A model generated the notes under the pieces. That model saw nothing but the letters and a program-made list of their open reading frames with translations. It made no database searches and had not been told where the DNA came from. The translations under genes were made by a program, and so were the position numbers. From positions 27,631-91,630 of the forward strand of contig JAMOUQ010000045.1 of NCBI GenBank assembly GCA_027068085.1: a stretch of DNA of 64,000 nucleotides, written 5' to 3'. This DNA comes from Desulfobacteraceae bacterium (GTDB taxonomy: Bacteria; Desulfobacterota; Desulfobacteria; Desulfobacterales; Desulfosarcinaceae). Numbering within the stretch: position 1 is the stretch's first letter; the number at the start of each line of letters is the position of its first letter. This document shows positions 1 through 8,196 of this stretch, one piece after another.

Positions 1-1
1 G

Positions 2-1225
2 GTCAACGTCAACCGCTGCGCGGTGCCTTACGGAATAGTAAGTCAGAAACCGGTGGACAAGTTCTGCATTCCAAACACCCTGGTCACCGACTTCGGTGCC
101 GAGCTGGTGATCGACACGGCCGAAGAAATCGACACCGACGCCGGCAAGGTCAGGACCGCCTCGGGCAAGGTTTTCGATTACGATCACCTGGTCCTGGCAA
201 CCGGTTCCCGGCCCTTTGTCCCCCCCATCGAAAACGTGGACCTGGAAAATATAACTTCCGTTAGATCACGCAACGACATGATCAGGCTGCGCAGCCTGGC
301 CGCGGAAGGCAACAAATGCGTCATCGTCGGCGGGGGCTATATCGGCGTGGAAGTTGCCGTGGTGCTGGCCCAGTCCGGAGTCGATGTCACCATAGTGGAG
401 ATGATGCCCCATATCCTGCTGGCCACCATGGACGACGATTTCGCCCTGGCGGTAGAACGGCACGTCCGCGAAAAAGGTGTCAAGGTGCTGACAGACACCA
501 GGGTGGTTGCCTTTGCCGGCAACGACGGCAAGGTTACCGGAGTAAAACTGGGCGACGGCAGCCTGCTGGAAGCCGATTTCGCCGTGGTATCGGTGGGGGT
601 CGTGCCAAATACCGAGCTTGCCGCCCGAAGCGGCCTGGAAGTTTCCAAACTGGGGATCGTCACCGATGATTACCTGCGCACCAATGTTGCCAACATTTAC
701 GCCGCCGGCGACTGTGCCCGGAAAAAGTCGTTTGTCACCGGCAAGCCCTGCCGGGGAGAGTTCGGCACCAACGCCGTTTTCATGGCCAAGGTGGCGGCGG
801 CCAACATCCTGGGCAAGAACAAAAAATTTCCGGGCGTTATCAACGCCAACGCTTCCACGGCCTTCGAACTGAGCCTGGGAAGCGCCGGTCTGATAGAAAA
901 GGCGGCCCGGGCAGAAGGACTGGATGTGGTAACCGGGTATTCTGAAGTCCTCAACCGTTATCCCATGATGGACGGAACCCACACTATCCGCACCAGGCTG
1001 GTGTTTGAAAAATCCGGCCGCAGGCTCATCGGGGGGTCGGTTCTGCGGCAGGGCCATTGCACGGCCAACAACGTCGACTTCATCTCCTTTGCCATCCAGA
1101 TGGGCGCGACCATCGAAGACCTGCTGACCTATCAGTACGCCACCCATCCCGAGCTGGCCGCCAAGCCATCGGACAACACTTACATGTTCGCCGCCAGGGA
1201 CGCCCTTGCCAAGCTGAACGCCTGA
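2..1225 (+). CDS. FAD/NAD(P)-disulfide oxidoreductase, CoA-disulfide reductase / NADH oxidase-like (5' end outside window)
   Basis: Flavoprotein of the pyridine nucleotide-disulfide oxidoreductase superfamily, which reduces CoA disulfide, persulfides, peroxide or oxygen with NAD(P)H. The frame is open from base 2 and reads VNVNRCAVPYG, so the GTG at position 23 is internal and the true start lies before the window. The Cys of RCAVPYG sits where this family has its single redox cysteine. Further on are the ATG motif (LVLATGSRP), a central NAD(P)H-binding Rossmann loop (IVGGGYIGVEVA) and the second FAD motif (IYAAGDCAR), followed by a dimerisation domain ending in ALAKLNA. It converges on the selenoprotein peroxiredoxin gene, so a shared role in peroxide or disulfide metabolism is plausible but inferred. 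The family is clear; the substrate is not. Confidence 0.85.
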   Translation, partial: VNVNRCAVPYGIVSQKPVDKFCIPNTLVTDFGAELVIDTAEEIDTDAGKVRTASGKVFDYDHLVLATGSRPFVPPIENVDLENITSVRSRNDMIRLRSLAAEGNKCVIVGGGYIGVEVAVVLAQSGVDVTIVEMMPHILLATMDDDFALAVERHVREKGVKVLTDTRVVAFAGNDGKVTGVKLGDGSLLEADFAVVSVGVVPNTELAARSGLEVSKLGIVTDDYLRTNVANIYAAGDCARKKSFVTGKPCRGEFGTNAVFMAKVAAANILGKNKKFPGVINANASTAFELSLGSAGLIEKAARAEGLDVVTGYSEVLNRYPMMDGTHTIRTRLVFEKSGRRLIGGSVLRQGHCTANNVDFISFAIQMGATIEDLLTYQYATHPELAAKPSDNTYMFAARDALAKLNA

Positions 1226-1231
1226 ACAAGA

Positions 1232-1262
1232 GGGCAACAGGGCCTTTGGGTCCCTGTTGCCC
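1232..1262. terminator. Strong hairpin between convergent genes
   Basis: An 11-bp perfect stem (GGGCAACAGGG at 1232-1242 with CCCTGTTGCCC at 1252-1262) and a 9-nt loop lie in the 60-bp gap between the oppositely facing stops at 1225 and 1286. There is no clear U-tract on either side, so it may act as a weak bidirectional terminator or an mRNA 3'-end stabiliser. Confidence 0.55.
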
Positions 1263-1285
1263 GTACATCTTGCCCAAAACACTTT

Positions 1286-2008
1286 TCAGTCAAAGGCCAT
1301 CTCTGTCTTCCACTGTTCCCAGACCTTGCCCACCAGGTCGGCCCCGGGCTTGAGGGTCATTTTGCCCGGTTTCCATCCCGACGGGGTCGCCTCTGCCCCC
1401 TTGGTTTCCCTTACTAGCTGGAAGGCCTGAATCTGGCGGATGGTCTCGCTGACGTTGCGCCCCACCGGCGGAGTGAGGACTTCGTAGCCCTGGATCACGC
1501 CGTCCGGATCGATGATGAAGCGGCCCCTGGTCTCCACCCCGGCATCCTCGTCATAGACACCGTAGACCTTGCCGACCCGGCCGCCGGCATCCGAGAGCAT
1601 GGGAAAGGGAATGCCGCCTGAAACCATCTTGGAAAGCTCGTGATCGTTCCACATCTTGTGAACGAACATGCTGTCGATGCTGATGGAAAGGATCTCCACG
1701 CCCAGTTTCCGGAACTCGGAGTATTTTTCGGCAACTGCCGAAAGCTCGGTCGCTCATACGAAAGTGAAATCACCGGGATAGAAACACAAAAGGGTCCATT
1801 TGCCAAGGTACTCGGACAGCCTGATCTCCACGAATTTGCCTTTGTGATACCCCGGGGCCGTAAAATCGGGGGCTTTTCTTCCCACCATCACCATTTTTCT
1901 TTCCTCCTTCTTGTCATCCAGAGGTTTGTTTTCGGTTGCCGCGTCCCGGTCCTGTCCCACCGGTCCCCCGGTGGGCCGGGCGCACCCTGCCTTGAGCTCT
2001 TCTCCCAT
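1286..2008 (-). CDS. Selenocysteine-containing peroxiredoxin (in-frame UGA at 1754-1756)
   Basis: AhpC/1-Cys-type peroxiredoxin that reduces H2O2 and organic peroxides. The frame from 2008 reads through MVMVGRKAPDFTAPG and LLCFYPGDFTFV, meets TGA at 1756-1754, and continues in the same frame as ATELSAVAEKYSEF and then ILSISIDSMFVHK. The family has its peroxidatic cysteine exactly there (DFTFVCPTEL-type motif), so the UGA most likely encodes selenocysteine (residue 85 of 240). A hairpin with bacterial SECIS geometry follows at once. The catalytic Thr (FTFV-U-ATE) context, the conserved Arg in GRFIIDPDG and the AhpC-like tail (WKPGKMTLKPG) are present. There is no C-terminal resolving Cys; the only other Cys is near the N-terminus (KAGCARPTGG). 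The ATG at 2008 has an AGGAGG Shine-Dalgarno at 2014-2019. No sel genes are in the window. Confidence 0.88.
1726..1756 (-). promoter_or_regulatory. Bacterial SECIS element directing Sec insertion
   Basis: Directly after the UGA (1756-1754) the transcript folds into a perfect 7-bp stem, UUUCGGC (1743-1737) with GCCGAAA (1732-1726), closed by the loop AGUU (1736-1733). Seventeen nucleotides separate the UGA from the loop, and G is the second loop base. Bacterial SECIS elements recognised by SelB are known to need a loop about 16-37 nt from the UGA and a G among the first two loop bases, so both criteria are met. The stem also encodes the conserved peroxiredoxin residues SAVAE, so it is constrained at two levels. 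Confidence 0.75.
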
Positions 2009-2117
2009 GGCCACCTCCTGCTCTGAGGGTTGCTATCTTACCGGATTTTATCCCATGGCGCGGCCGAACACAATATCTGTCTTCAGAGCTAGCCGGCCCG
2101 GCGCATCGAAAATCAGA

Positions 2118-2149
2118 CCTCAGGGGCGACCGGCCGGTCGCCCCTGAGG
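2118..2149 (-). terminator. 16-bp perfect palindrome downstream of the pilus operon
   Basis: The arms CCTCAGGGGCGACCGG (2118-2133) and CCGGTCGCCCCTGAGG (2134-2149) are exactly complementary. It lies between the end of the minus-strand pilus operon (2215) and the start of the peroxiredoxin gene (2008). On the minus strand it is followed by a short T-containing stretch (TCTGATTTTC). It most likely ends the pilus operon transcript; a regulator site for the peroxiredoxin promoter is the alternative. Confidence 0.55.
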
Positions 2150-2214
2150 CTTTTCACACAGCCCGGGAAGAATCCGCCGGAACGATGCGCAACAGAACCG
2201 CATCAATGCGATTT

Positions 2215-3444
2215 TCAGGAAATTTTGCCCAGAAGATCGTAGATGGGAAGCAGGAGGGCCACGATGATGACGGCAAATACCGCGCCGGCAATCACCAGCA
2301 CCGCCGGTTCGATGAGCTTGCCCAGGGTGGCCACCAGAATCCTGAGCCTGTTGCGGTACTCGGCGGCAATGGTGTCGAGCTGTTCGGTCAGGTTGCCGCT
2401 GAGTTCCCCCACCGATATCATCCTGACCACAAAAGGCGGAAAGATGGCCGCCTTGCGGAAAGCATCCGAAATCCCGTCCCCCCTGGAGATCGCTTCACGT
2501 ATCTGACGCAGCTTTTCTTTGCAAATTTCACAGCCTATCGAAGATATGACAATGTTGATCGATTGCAAAAGATCAATGCCGGCATTGAGCAGCATGGCAA
2601 GGTACTCGGATATGAAGGCCAGGTTGGCGGCAGAGCGGATGGTCTTGATCACCGGCGTTTTGAGCATCACCATGTCCATGGCCTTCCTGAGCTTCCTGCT
2701 GCTGCGGCGGCCAGCTTCAGACATGACCACCAGGATTGCTATTGCGAGAATGATCGTCAGAATATTCCGGCGGACAAAATCCGAAAGACCGACCAGAAAG
2801 AGAGTAATGGCCGGCATGGCCAGCCCCATCTCCCTGAACAGCCCGGTTATCTTGGGCACCACGTAATACAGCCAGAAGACCAGCCCGCCGCCGATGGCCA
2901 GAAACACCATGGCCGGGTACAGGAGGGCCTGCTTGGTGTCACTGATGATACCGTGGATGCGCTTGATGTGGTCAGAGGCATCCTTCAGCATCCTGTCCAG
3001 CCGGCCGGTTTCCTCGCCCATCCTGATCAGATGGACCACCGTCTTCGGAAACAGGTGCGGGTATTTGGACGCCACCTCGGAAAGCACCATGCCGCTCTGA
3101 ATGCCGTTGATAACATCTTCCAGATCCTTTTGTACCTGCTTGTGTTCGGCACCGGCAGCTGTTTCCTGTACTGCTGAAATCAGAGGCATGCCCGATTTCA
3201 GCATCAAGGCCAGGTTGCTCAGCATTTCCGCCAGCACCGGACGCGGCAGGCGGCGGCGGAACTTCCAGTTGAGCAGGCGCATCAGCGCATTGCTCACCGG
3301 CCCCAGGGGACGAACAAACAAGGCTATGCTGCCGTCGCGCTCCAGGTGGGAAATCGCCGACATGGCGTCCCTGTACGGCAGCTGGATGAAGCCGGAATTG
3401 ACCTTGCCGTCAGGCGCTATGCATTTATAACGGTAATACTTCAT
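2215..3444 (-). CDS. mshG: Type IV pilus / type II secretion inner-membrane platform protein (PilC/GspF/MshG family)
   Basis: Polytopic platform protein that couples the cytoplasmic assembly ATPase to pilin extraction from the inner membrane. At 409 residues it has the normal family length. It begins MKYYRYKCIAPDGK, typical of the family's N-terminal ferredoxin-like segment, and carries two GspF repeats: the first around residues 65-190 (LPLISAVQET-type helices, GEETGRLDRML), the second around 265-390 (LLNAGIDLLQ, SVGELSGNLTEQL). Hydrophobic segments lie near residues 170-215 and 375-402. It is the last gene of the minus-strand pilus operon, 123 bp after the ATPase gene. The MSHA name rests on gene order and on the MshE-like ATPase; by sequence alone it could equally be called PilC or GspF. 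Confidence 0.88.
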   Translation of the reverse strand: MKYYRYKCIAPDGKVNSGFIQLPYRDAMSAISHLERDGSIALFVRPLGPVSNALMRLLNWKFRRRLPRPVLAEMLSNLALMLKSGMPLISAVQETAAGAEHKQVQKDLEDVINGIQSGMVLSEVASKYPHLFPKTVVHLIRMGEETGRLDRMLKDASDHIKRIHGIISDTKQALLYPAMVFLAIGGGLVFWLYYVVPKITGLFREMGLAMPAITLFLVGLSDFVRRNILTIILAIAILVVMSEAGRRSSRKLRKAMDMVMLKTPVIKTIRSAANLAFISEYLAMLLNAGIDLLQSINIVISSIGCEICKEKLRQIREAISRGDGISDAFRKAAIFPPFVVRMISVGELSGNLTEQLDTIAAEYRNRLRILVATLGKLIEPAVLVIAGAVFAVIIVALLLPIYDLLGKIS

Positions 3445-3567
3445 TGTTTAATAGATAGCACGCCATGCATGCGGTAAAAAAAATGATCCGGAACACTTCC
3501 GGTCTCCTGCCGCAATTTTACCGCCAGCCGTGGCCGATTACAGCCCTCTACGCCTGGAGGCGGCGGT

Positions 3568-5244
3568 TTACTGTCGATCCCGGCCGGCCTGGCGGATACT
3601 GCCCAGAATACGGATGGCCTCTTCGGTCGTGGTGATGCCTTCCACCACCTTGCGGACCGTTATATCGAAGATATCGATGTAGGTGCCCCTGGAGGCCTGC
3701 TCGGCCAGGGTGCTCAGGTCGGCCTCCTGCTCTATCAGCAGGGCCAATTCACGATCGACGGTCAACAATTCGTAGACCAGGGTGCGGCCGAAGTATCCAC
3801 TGCCGTTGCAAACCAGGCAACCCTGTCCGCGGTACAAGGTGGTTATTTCCGGGCGGTTGAGATAGGCTTTTTCCTCCTCCCCGGGCCGGTATTCCACCTT
3901 GCAGTTGGAGCATATCTTCCTTACCAGCCGCTGACTGACCACGCCGATGAGGGCATCGGCCACCAGAAACGGCCTGATACCAAGGTCCTTCAGACGCGGA
4001 ATGGCCCCCAGGGCGCTGTTGGTGTGCATGGTGGAAAGCACCAGATGCCCGGTGGTGGAGGCGGTCACGGCCGTGGCCGCGGTTTCGGCGTCTCTGATCT
4101 CGCCCACCAGGATGACGTCCGGATCGTGGCGCAGAAAATAGCGGATGGCGCTGGCAAAAGTATAGCCGGCCTTTTCGTTGACCTGGGTCTGACGCAGCAG
4201 GGGAATTTCGTATTCAATGGGTTCCTCTACGGTAATCACGTTTTTTTCCAGCAGGTTGAGGCGGCGGATACCGGCATAGAGAGTGGTCGATTTCCCGGAC
4301 CCGGTGGGACCTGTAAGCAGAATGATCCCGAAGGGCTCGTTGAATATCTTTTCCACGATCCGGATGTGTTCTTTCAAAAATCCCAGTTCTCCCAGCCCCA
4401 TTATGGCGCTTTCCATCGGCAGCACCCGCAGGACCATGTTCTCCCCCTGGGGAGTGACAATGGTGGATACCCTGAAGTCATAAACATTGTTCAGGATGGT
4501 TTCAGTGAAACGTCCGTCCTGGGGCAGGCGCTGCTCGGCTATGTCCATGTCGGCGCGCATCTTGATGCTGGCCACGAGCCGGGACAGGGAAGAAGGCATG
4601 GCCAGTACCGGCGTCATCACGCCATCGACCCGGAAAGAAATGTTGATCGACCGCTTGGTGGGCCGGATATGGATGTCGGTGGCCCGCATTTTGACGGCCA
4701 GATGGAGCAAATGCTTGAGCAACTTGTCCATGCCCCGGGCCATTTCGGCGTCCTGCGCCAGAACGTTGATCTCGCTTTCGATAAGCTTTTCGACCGGATT
4801 TTCCAGGAAATAATAGAACCGGTTGGCCGCGTTGATGATCTTTTTGCGCTCTGCGATGTAGATCTTCGGAGTAAGCCCCGTATTGCGGGCAATAATCTGG
4901 GGCAGGTTATTGTCGTCGACATTGTTGACGGCCGCCTCGACCGTATTGCCAACCCGCCGCAGGGGCAGGAAGACATTGTTGAGACACAAATTCTTGTTGA
5001 ACATCTTCAGCAGGGCTTCATCGGCCGGAACGGTATCCACGTCAATGTAGGGGACACCGCGCTGTTCCGACAGGGTCTCGACCACGTCGTACTCGGTGAC
5101 GAAGCCAAGCCGTTCGATCAGCTCACCGAGCCTCTCGCCGGTTATCTTCTGCTCCTGGAGAGCGTACTGGATGTGGGACTCGGTTATGAGACCCTTTTCC
5201 TTCAGCAGTTCTCCGAGAGGCTTCTGAACTGTCTTGTCAGCCAT
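3568..5244 (-). CDS. mshE: Pilus assembly ATPase with MshEN-type (c-di-GMP-binding) N-terminus, GspE/PilB/MshE family
   Basis: Hexameric secretion ATPase powering pilin assembly; 558 residues. Residues 9-61 hold two 24-residue repeats separated by exactly five residues (KITGE): LGELLKEKG...ALQEQ and RLGELIERLG...TLSEQ. This is the tandem motif by which MshEN domains bind c-di-GMP. The second copy has its leading Arg (R38); the first has Pro9 in that place. The ATPase core shows GPTGSGKST (Walker A, about 312-320), the Asp box (ITVEEPIEYE), Walker B (DVILVGEIRD, about 376-386) and the His box (TGHLVLSTMHTN). A zinc tetracysteine (CSNC ... CLVC) follows near residues 450-490. The gene overlaps the upstream ATPase gene by 8 bp, so translation is probably coupled. 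Confidence 0.92.
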   Translation of the reverse strand: MADKTVQKPLGELLKEKGLITESHIQYALQEQKITGERLGELIERLGFVTEYDVVETLSEQRGVPYIDVDTVPADEALLKMFNKNLCLNNVFLPLRRVGNTVEAAVNNVDDNNLPQIIARNTGLTPKIYIAERKKIINAANRFYYFLENPVEKLIESEINVLAQDAEMARGMDKLLKHLLHLAVKMRATDIHIRPTKRSINISFRVDGVMTPVLAMPSSLSRLVASIKMRADMDIAEQRLPQDGRFTETILNNVYDFRVSTIVTPQGENMVLRVLPMESAIMGLGELGFLKEHIRIVEKIFNEPFGIILLTGPTGSGKSTTLYAGIRRLNLLEKNVITVEEPIEYEIPLLRQTQVNEKAGYTFASAIRYFLRHDPDVILVGEIRDAETAATAVTASTTGHLVLSTMHTNSALGAIPRLKDLGIRPFLVADALIGVVSQRLVRKICSNCKVEYRPGEEEKAYLNRPEITTLYRGQGCLVCNGSGYFGRTLVYELLTVDRELALLIEQEADLSTLAEQASRGTYIDIFDITVRKVVEGITTTEEAIRILGSIRQAGRDRQ

Positions 5245-6778
5245 GTAGTATCTTCTCCTGTCCGTTGAACATCAGGAAAACGGTTTCCGGATCCGGTCTT
5301 CCGGTAACCTGCAAGCCGGATGAACGCTGAAAATCGACCACGGCCCGCATCAGGCCCCTGCCTACCAGTCCGTCCAGGCTTCCTTTGTAGTACCCCAGTT
5401 TGGCAAGAGCATGCTGGAGGGCGACTATCTCAGCCCCCTTGTAATCGTAATAAAAATGCCGCAGGACAACCGGCGGCCGCCAGAAAAGCAACCTGGCCGG
5501 CGCCCCCGATGACCGGTCCTCGAAGCGCAGAATATTGAAGCGCGCCTCGATCTTCCCGGGGATACCGGCCAACTTGACCATCTGCCAGCCGGTGGCACCC
5601 ATTATCCGCAGGGCAAGCTCCTGCAACCTGCCGTTTTCGATGGCCGTCTTCAGTTCGGCAGTGTACCGCTCCAGGCCGTAGCACTTGAGGAAACGGCCGA
5701 TGGCGGTATCCAGGTTACTGCCGGAAACGACCGGCTGCGGTCTGATCTTGTACGATATATCCGCATCTGCGAGGGCCGCCCTGGCGGTGTCCGGCAAGCC
5801 GGCTTTCATGAAGGCGGCCCCCTGCCGGAGCAGGTCCCTGTTCAGGTAGCCTGCAGTCACCAGCAGGAGGCAGGCCAGGGCCGTCGCCAGCGGCCGCCGG
5901 TAAGTTTGCAGGACAGCCCTGCGGGCCGGCCGGAGATCGGCCGCGGCCTCGGACACCACGGAACGGTCGAGCCTGCGGCTGCCCCTGGCAAAGGCGGCGT
6001 AAAAACAGCGGTCCATGAGGCTGTTTATCCGGCGCAGATTGCCCTTGGAATACCTGTACACAGAATTCACCGCGGCCCGGGTTACCTGAACCTGGCCGTG
6101 GTTGCCGGCGGCGGTAAGCTTGAAGGCCAGGTAATCGGCCAGTTCCTTTTTTTTCAGGGGGCGGGCGGACTTGCGCAGCATGATGCGGCTGTCCAGCTGG
6201 CGCAGGCACTGATGGGACAGAAGATCTTCCAGCTCGGGCTGGCCCACCAGCAGAATCTGAACCAGTTTTTTCTGATTTGCCTCGAGATTCGATATCATCC
6301 GCACCAGTTCCAGGCTTTCCACACTCAGGTTCTGGGCATCGTCGATGATAATGGCGCAATTTTTCCCCTGCCGGTCAACATCCAGGACAAAACGGTTCAG
6401 GCGGCGCATCAGTTCCGCAACCGATGATCCGGCGTCCTGCCCTTGCGCATTCAGGCCAAAATCTTCTATGATGCTCCTAAGCAGGTCTGCCCCCTGTACC
6501 GAGGTGTGCAGGATAAGCGCGGTCTCCACATCCGCTTTTTCCAGCAGGGCCATAATCCTGCGGCTTATGGTAGTCTTGCCCAGCCCGATATCGCCGGTGA
6601 GGATGAAAAAACCTTTCCGGCTGCAGATACCGTGAACAATTTCAGCCACTATCTGCTCGATGTCCTCGGAAGCAAAAAAATAGCGGTCATCCGGAGCAAC
6701 CGGAAAGGGATTATGGCCAAGCCGGAAAAATTCCAGGTATTCTTCTTTACCGCGTCCGACTCTTTCTACAGCAGCCAT
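5237..6778 (-). CDS. mshM: ExeA/GspA/MshM-like AAA ATPase fused to a peptidoglycan-binding domain
   Basis: This protein probably helps insert the secretin through the cell wall, as known for ExeA/GspA. The 513 residues show an N-terminal AAA+ domain with FRLGHNPFPVAPD near the start, Walker A (TGDIGLGKTT, residues 61-70), Walker B (CAIIIDDAQNL, about 139-149) and an arginine-rich sensor region (YSKGNLRRINSL). One transmembrane helix follows near residues 295-312 (ALACLLLVTAGYL). A C-terminal peptidoglycan_binding_1 repeat occupies about 440-500 (ALAKLGYYKGSLDG, AVVDFQRSSGL). MSHA MshM proteins are often shorter and lack the wall-binding part, so the layout here is nearer to GspA/ExeA. It sits between the TPR/secretin genes and mshE, overlapping both neighbours by about 10 bp. 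Confidence 0.87.
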   Translation of the reverse strand: MAAVERVGRGKEEYLEFFRLGHNPFPVAPDDRYFFASEDIEQIVAEIVHGICSRKGFFILTGDIGLGKTTISRRIMALLEKADVETALILHTSVQGADLLRSIIEDFGLNAQGQDAGSSVAELMRRLNRFVLDVDRQGKNCAIIIDDAQNLSVESLELVRMISNLEANQKKLVQILLVGQPELEDLLSHQCLRQLDSRIMLRKSARPLKKKELADYLAFKLTAAGNHGQVQVTRAAVNSVYRYSKGNLRRINSLMDRCFYAAFARGSRRLDRSVVSEAAADLRPARRAVLQTYRRPLATALACLLLVTAGYLNRDLLRQGAAFMKAGLPDTARAALADADISYKIRPQPVVSGSNLDTAIGRFLKCYGLERYTAELKTAIENGRLQELALRIMGATGWQMVKLAGIPGKIEARFNILRFEDRSSGAPARLLFWRPPVVLRHFYYDYKGAEIVALQHALAKLGYYKGSLDGLVGRGLMRAVVDFQRSSGLQVTGRPDPETVFLMFNGQEKILHG

Positions 6779-7293
6779 TTGACCACCACCTGCCTTTCGT
6801 TGCGGCCTCTTTGGATAAGGACTTTGCCTCCGGCCGGATCCGGCCGGCCGTCAATTGCTTCGTCCAGCCCGGCCGCGCTCTTGGAAGACAAGCCGAAAAG
6901 GTAAATCAGACCCGGTGTCGGAAGAACGAAGACATTCTCGGACTTTCTTCCCAAAAGAGCTATTTTATAATGCCAGCTTTTCTCCATGTTAGACACGGGA
7001 ACAGCAACTCCCGTTTTTTTCATCCTGCTCACCAATTCGGCCATGTAACTTTCATGATCTCCCCCGCTGTTTGGAGGCCAGACGCCCTGCCGGGCCTCGA
7101 ACCGGGCCACCGCCACTGCCCAGGCCGGCAAGTAGTCATTTGTAAAACGGGAAACCGCGCTCCGGTCGACAGCCATCACGCCGAACACGACCATTATCGT
7201 GATCGCGGTCAGGTAGAGCAATCCGCTCACAACCCGTTCAACCAGTTGGGTTGAAACAAGAATGGTCGGCTGGCGGGCCAATTCGGTTTTCAT
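6766..7293 (-). CDS. Uncharacterised membrane-anchored protein of the pilus operon
   Basis: Unrecognised 175-residue protein. After a short cytoplasmic N-terminus, residues about 22-42 form one transmembrane helix (LLYLTAITIMVVFGVMAV), and the remaining ~130 residues should lie in the periplasm. The soluble part contains FEARQGVWPPNSGGD and MEKSWHYKIALLGRK, which resemble the globular domains of minor pseudopilins, but no G|FxxxE prepilin peptidase site is visible. It overlaps the ATPase gene downstream by 13 bp and follows the TPR gene by 18 bp. A structural or adaptor role in pilus assembly is inferred from position only. Confidence 0.7.
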   Translation of the reverse strand: MKTELARQPTILVSTQLVERVVSGLLYLTAITIMVVFGVMAVDRSAVSRFTNDYLPAWAVAVARFEARQGVWPPNSGGDHESYMAELVSRMKKTGVAVPVSNMEKSWHYKIALLGRKSENVFVLPTPGLIYLFGLSSKSAAGLDEAIDGRPDPAGGKVLIQRGRNERQVVVKWLL

Positions 7294-7311
7294 GATTCCA
7301 TCCGATACCGG

Positions 7312-8196
7312 TCAATGCGCCAGGACATCGAGCCAACGGCCGATCCGGTCATCTTCGGGAAAGCGCAGGTAAAGCTGTTTCAGGCGGCGGCGGGCCTGCC
7401 GGATGCGGCCGGTCTTGATCTGCACGACCGCCAGGTTGAGCGCCGCCTCGCGATCGGCCGGATCGACTTCCAGAATACGGTTGAGAATGGACTCGGCTTC
7501 CTGCCAGCGGCCTTTTTGAATCATCAGGTAGGCCCTGAGCTGCAGCACGAGAAGATTGTCGTCACCTTTCAAGGCAGCCAGCCGGCCCAGAAGCGAATCG
7601 GCCTTTGCAAAGTCTTTGCGCGACATGGCGTTACGGACATCTGCCACCAGAACGGCCGTCTTCTTCCTCTGTCCGGCCAGACGGGCCAACCATTTCGATC
7701 TGTCCCCGTCTTTTTTTCCCGATACGCTCTGCAGGGCGACTTTCCTGCCGGCGGACCGGGCAATACGCGAAGCCCTTCCGGAAGGGGTGTTGGCCGCAAT
7801 TTGGAGCCGGCCTGACCGTTTCGGCCGATTCTTTTCAGCGGCAGCAATCGCAACGGCCCGTCCGCGGCCGGAAGCATTGACTTCATCATCCGTTTTTGCC
7901 GGCTGAAAGACCACCTCCGGCCGCGTTGCTCCGGAAACGGGCCCGGGCGAAGGGGCCGGATCATTGACTGCCGCCGTGGCGGTGGCCTGCATAACCATCC
8001 CGGCCGCGGGCCAATCCGTTATCTTGTGAATCAACACCGCCCCTGTCACGCAGACCGCCACGGCCGGCAGTAAAACCATAAAAAACCATCTTCGGCCGGA
8101 CAGCAACCGGCGCGGGCCGTCCTGGGCCGACCTTGCACCTTCCGAACCGGGCGGTCGTCGTTCGAGTCTGGTCAATGCTTTGAATATTACGCTCAT
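7312..8196 (-). CDS. TPR protein, MshN-like
   Basis: Bitopic protein of 294 residues. The N-terminus (MSVIFKALTRLERR) is cytoplasmic, one transmembrane helix spans about residues 37-57 (FMVLLPAVAVCVTGAVLI), a low-complexity Pro/Ala/Arg linker follows, and the C-terminal ~120 residues carry tetratricopeptide repeats (LRAYLMIQKGRWQEAESILNR is typical; also AALNLAVVQIKTGR). The start MSVI..AL..LE is characteristic of MshN and GspB-like partners of ExeA-type ATPases. Its start overlaps the secretin stop by 4 bp. In MSHA loci MshN probably stabilises the secretin/assembly complex; that role is transferred by family and position. Confidence 0.75.
   Translation of the reverse strand: MSVIFKALTRLERRPPGSEGARSAQDGPRRLLSGRRWFFMVLLPAVAVCVTGAVLIHKITDWPAAGMVMQATATAAVNDPAPSPGPVSGATRPEVVFQPAKTDDEVNASGRGRAVAIAAAEKNRPKRSGRLQIAANTPSGRASRIARSAGRKVALQSVSGKKDGDRSKWLARLAGQRKKTAVLVADVRNAMSRKDFAKADSLLGRLAALKGDDNLLVLQLRAYLMIQKGRWQEAESILNRILEVDPADREAALNLAVVQIKTGRIRQARRRLKQLYLRFPEDDRIGRWLDVLAH

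Noticed and set aside
1286..2014. Peroxiredoxin as a pseudogene broken by a nonsense mutation
   Set aside because: The only stop is at the exact catalytic position, both sides are intact, and a SECIS-like hairpin follows; a random stop would be unlikely to match all three.
4024..5268. Long plus-strand reading frame (414 codons) across the mshE gene
   Set aside because: It is antisense to a well-conserved ATPase; the translation is compositionally odd (His/Gly/Asp-rich) and has no domain. Such shadows are common here because of GC content; the same applies to frames at 266-1282 (-), 15094-16140 (+), 23307-24626 (-), 27053-28456 (+) and 35177-36607 (+).
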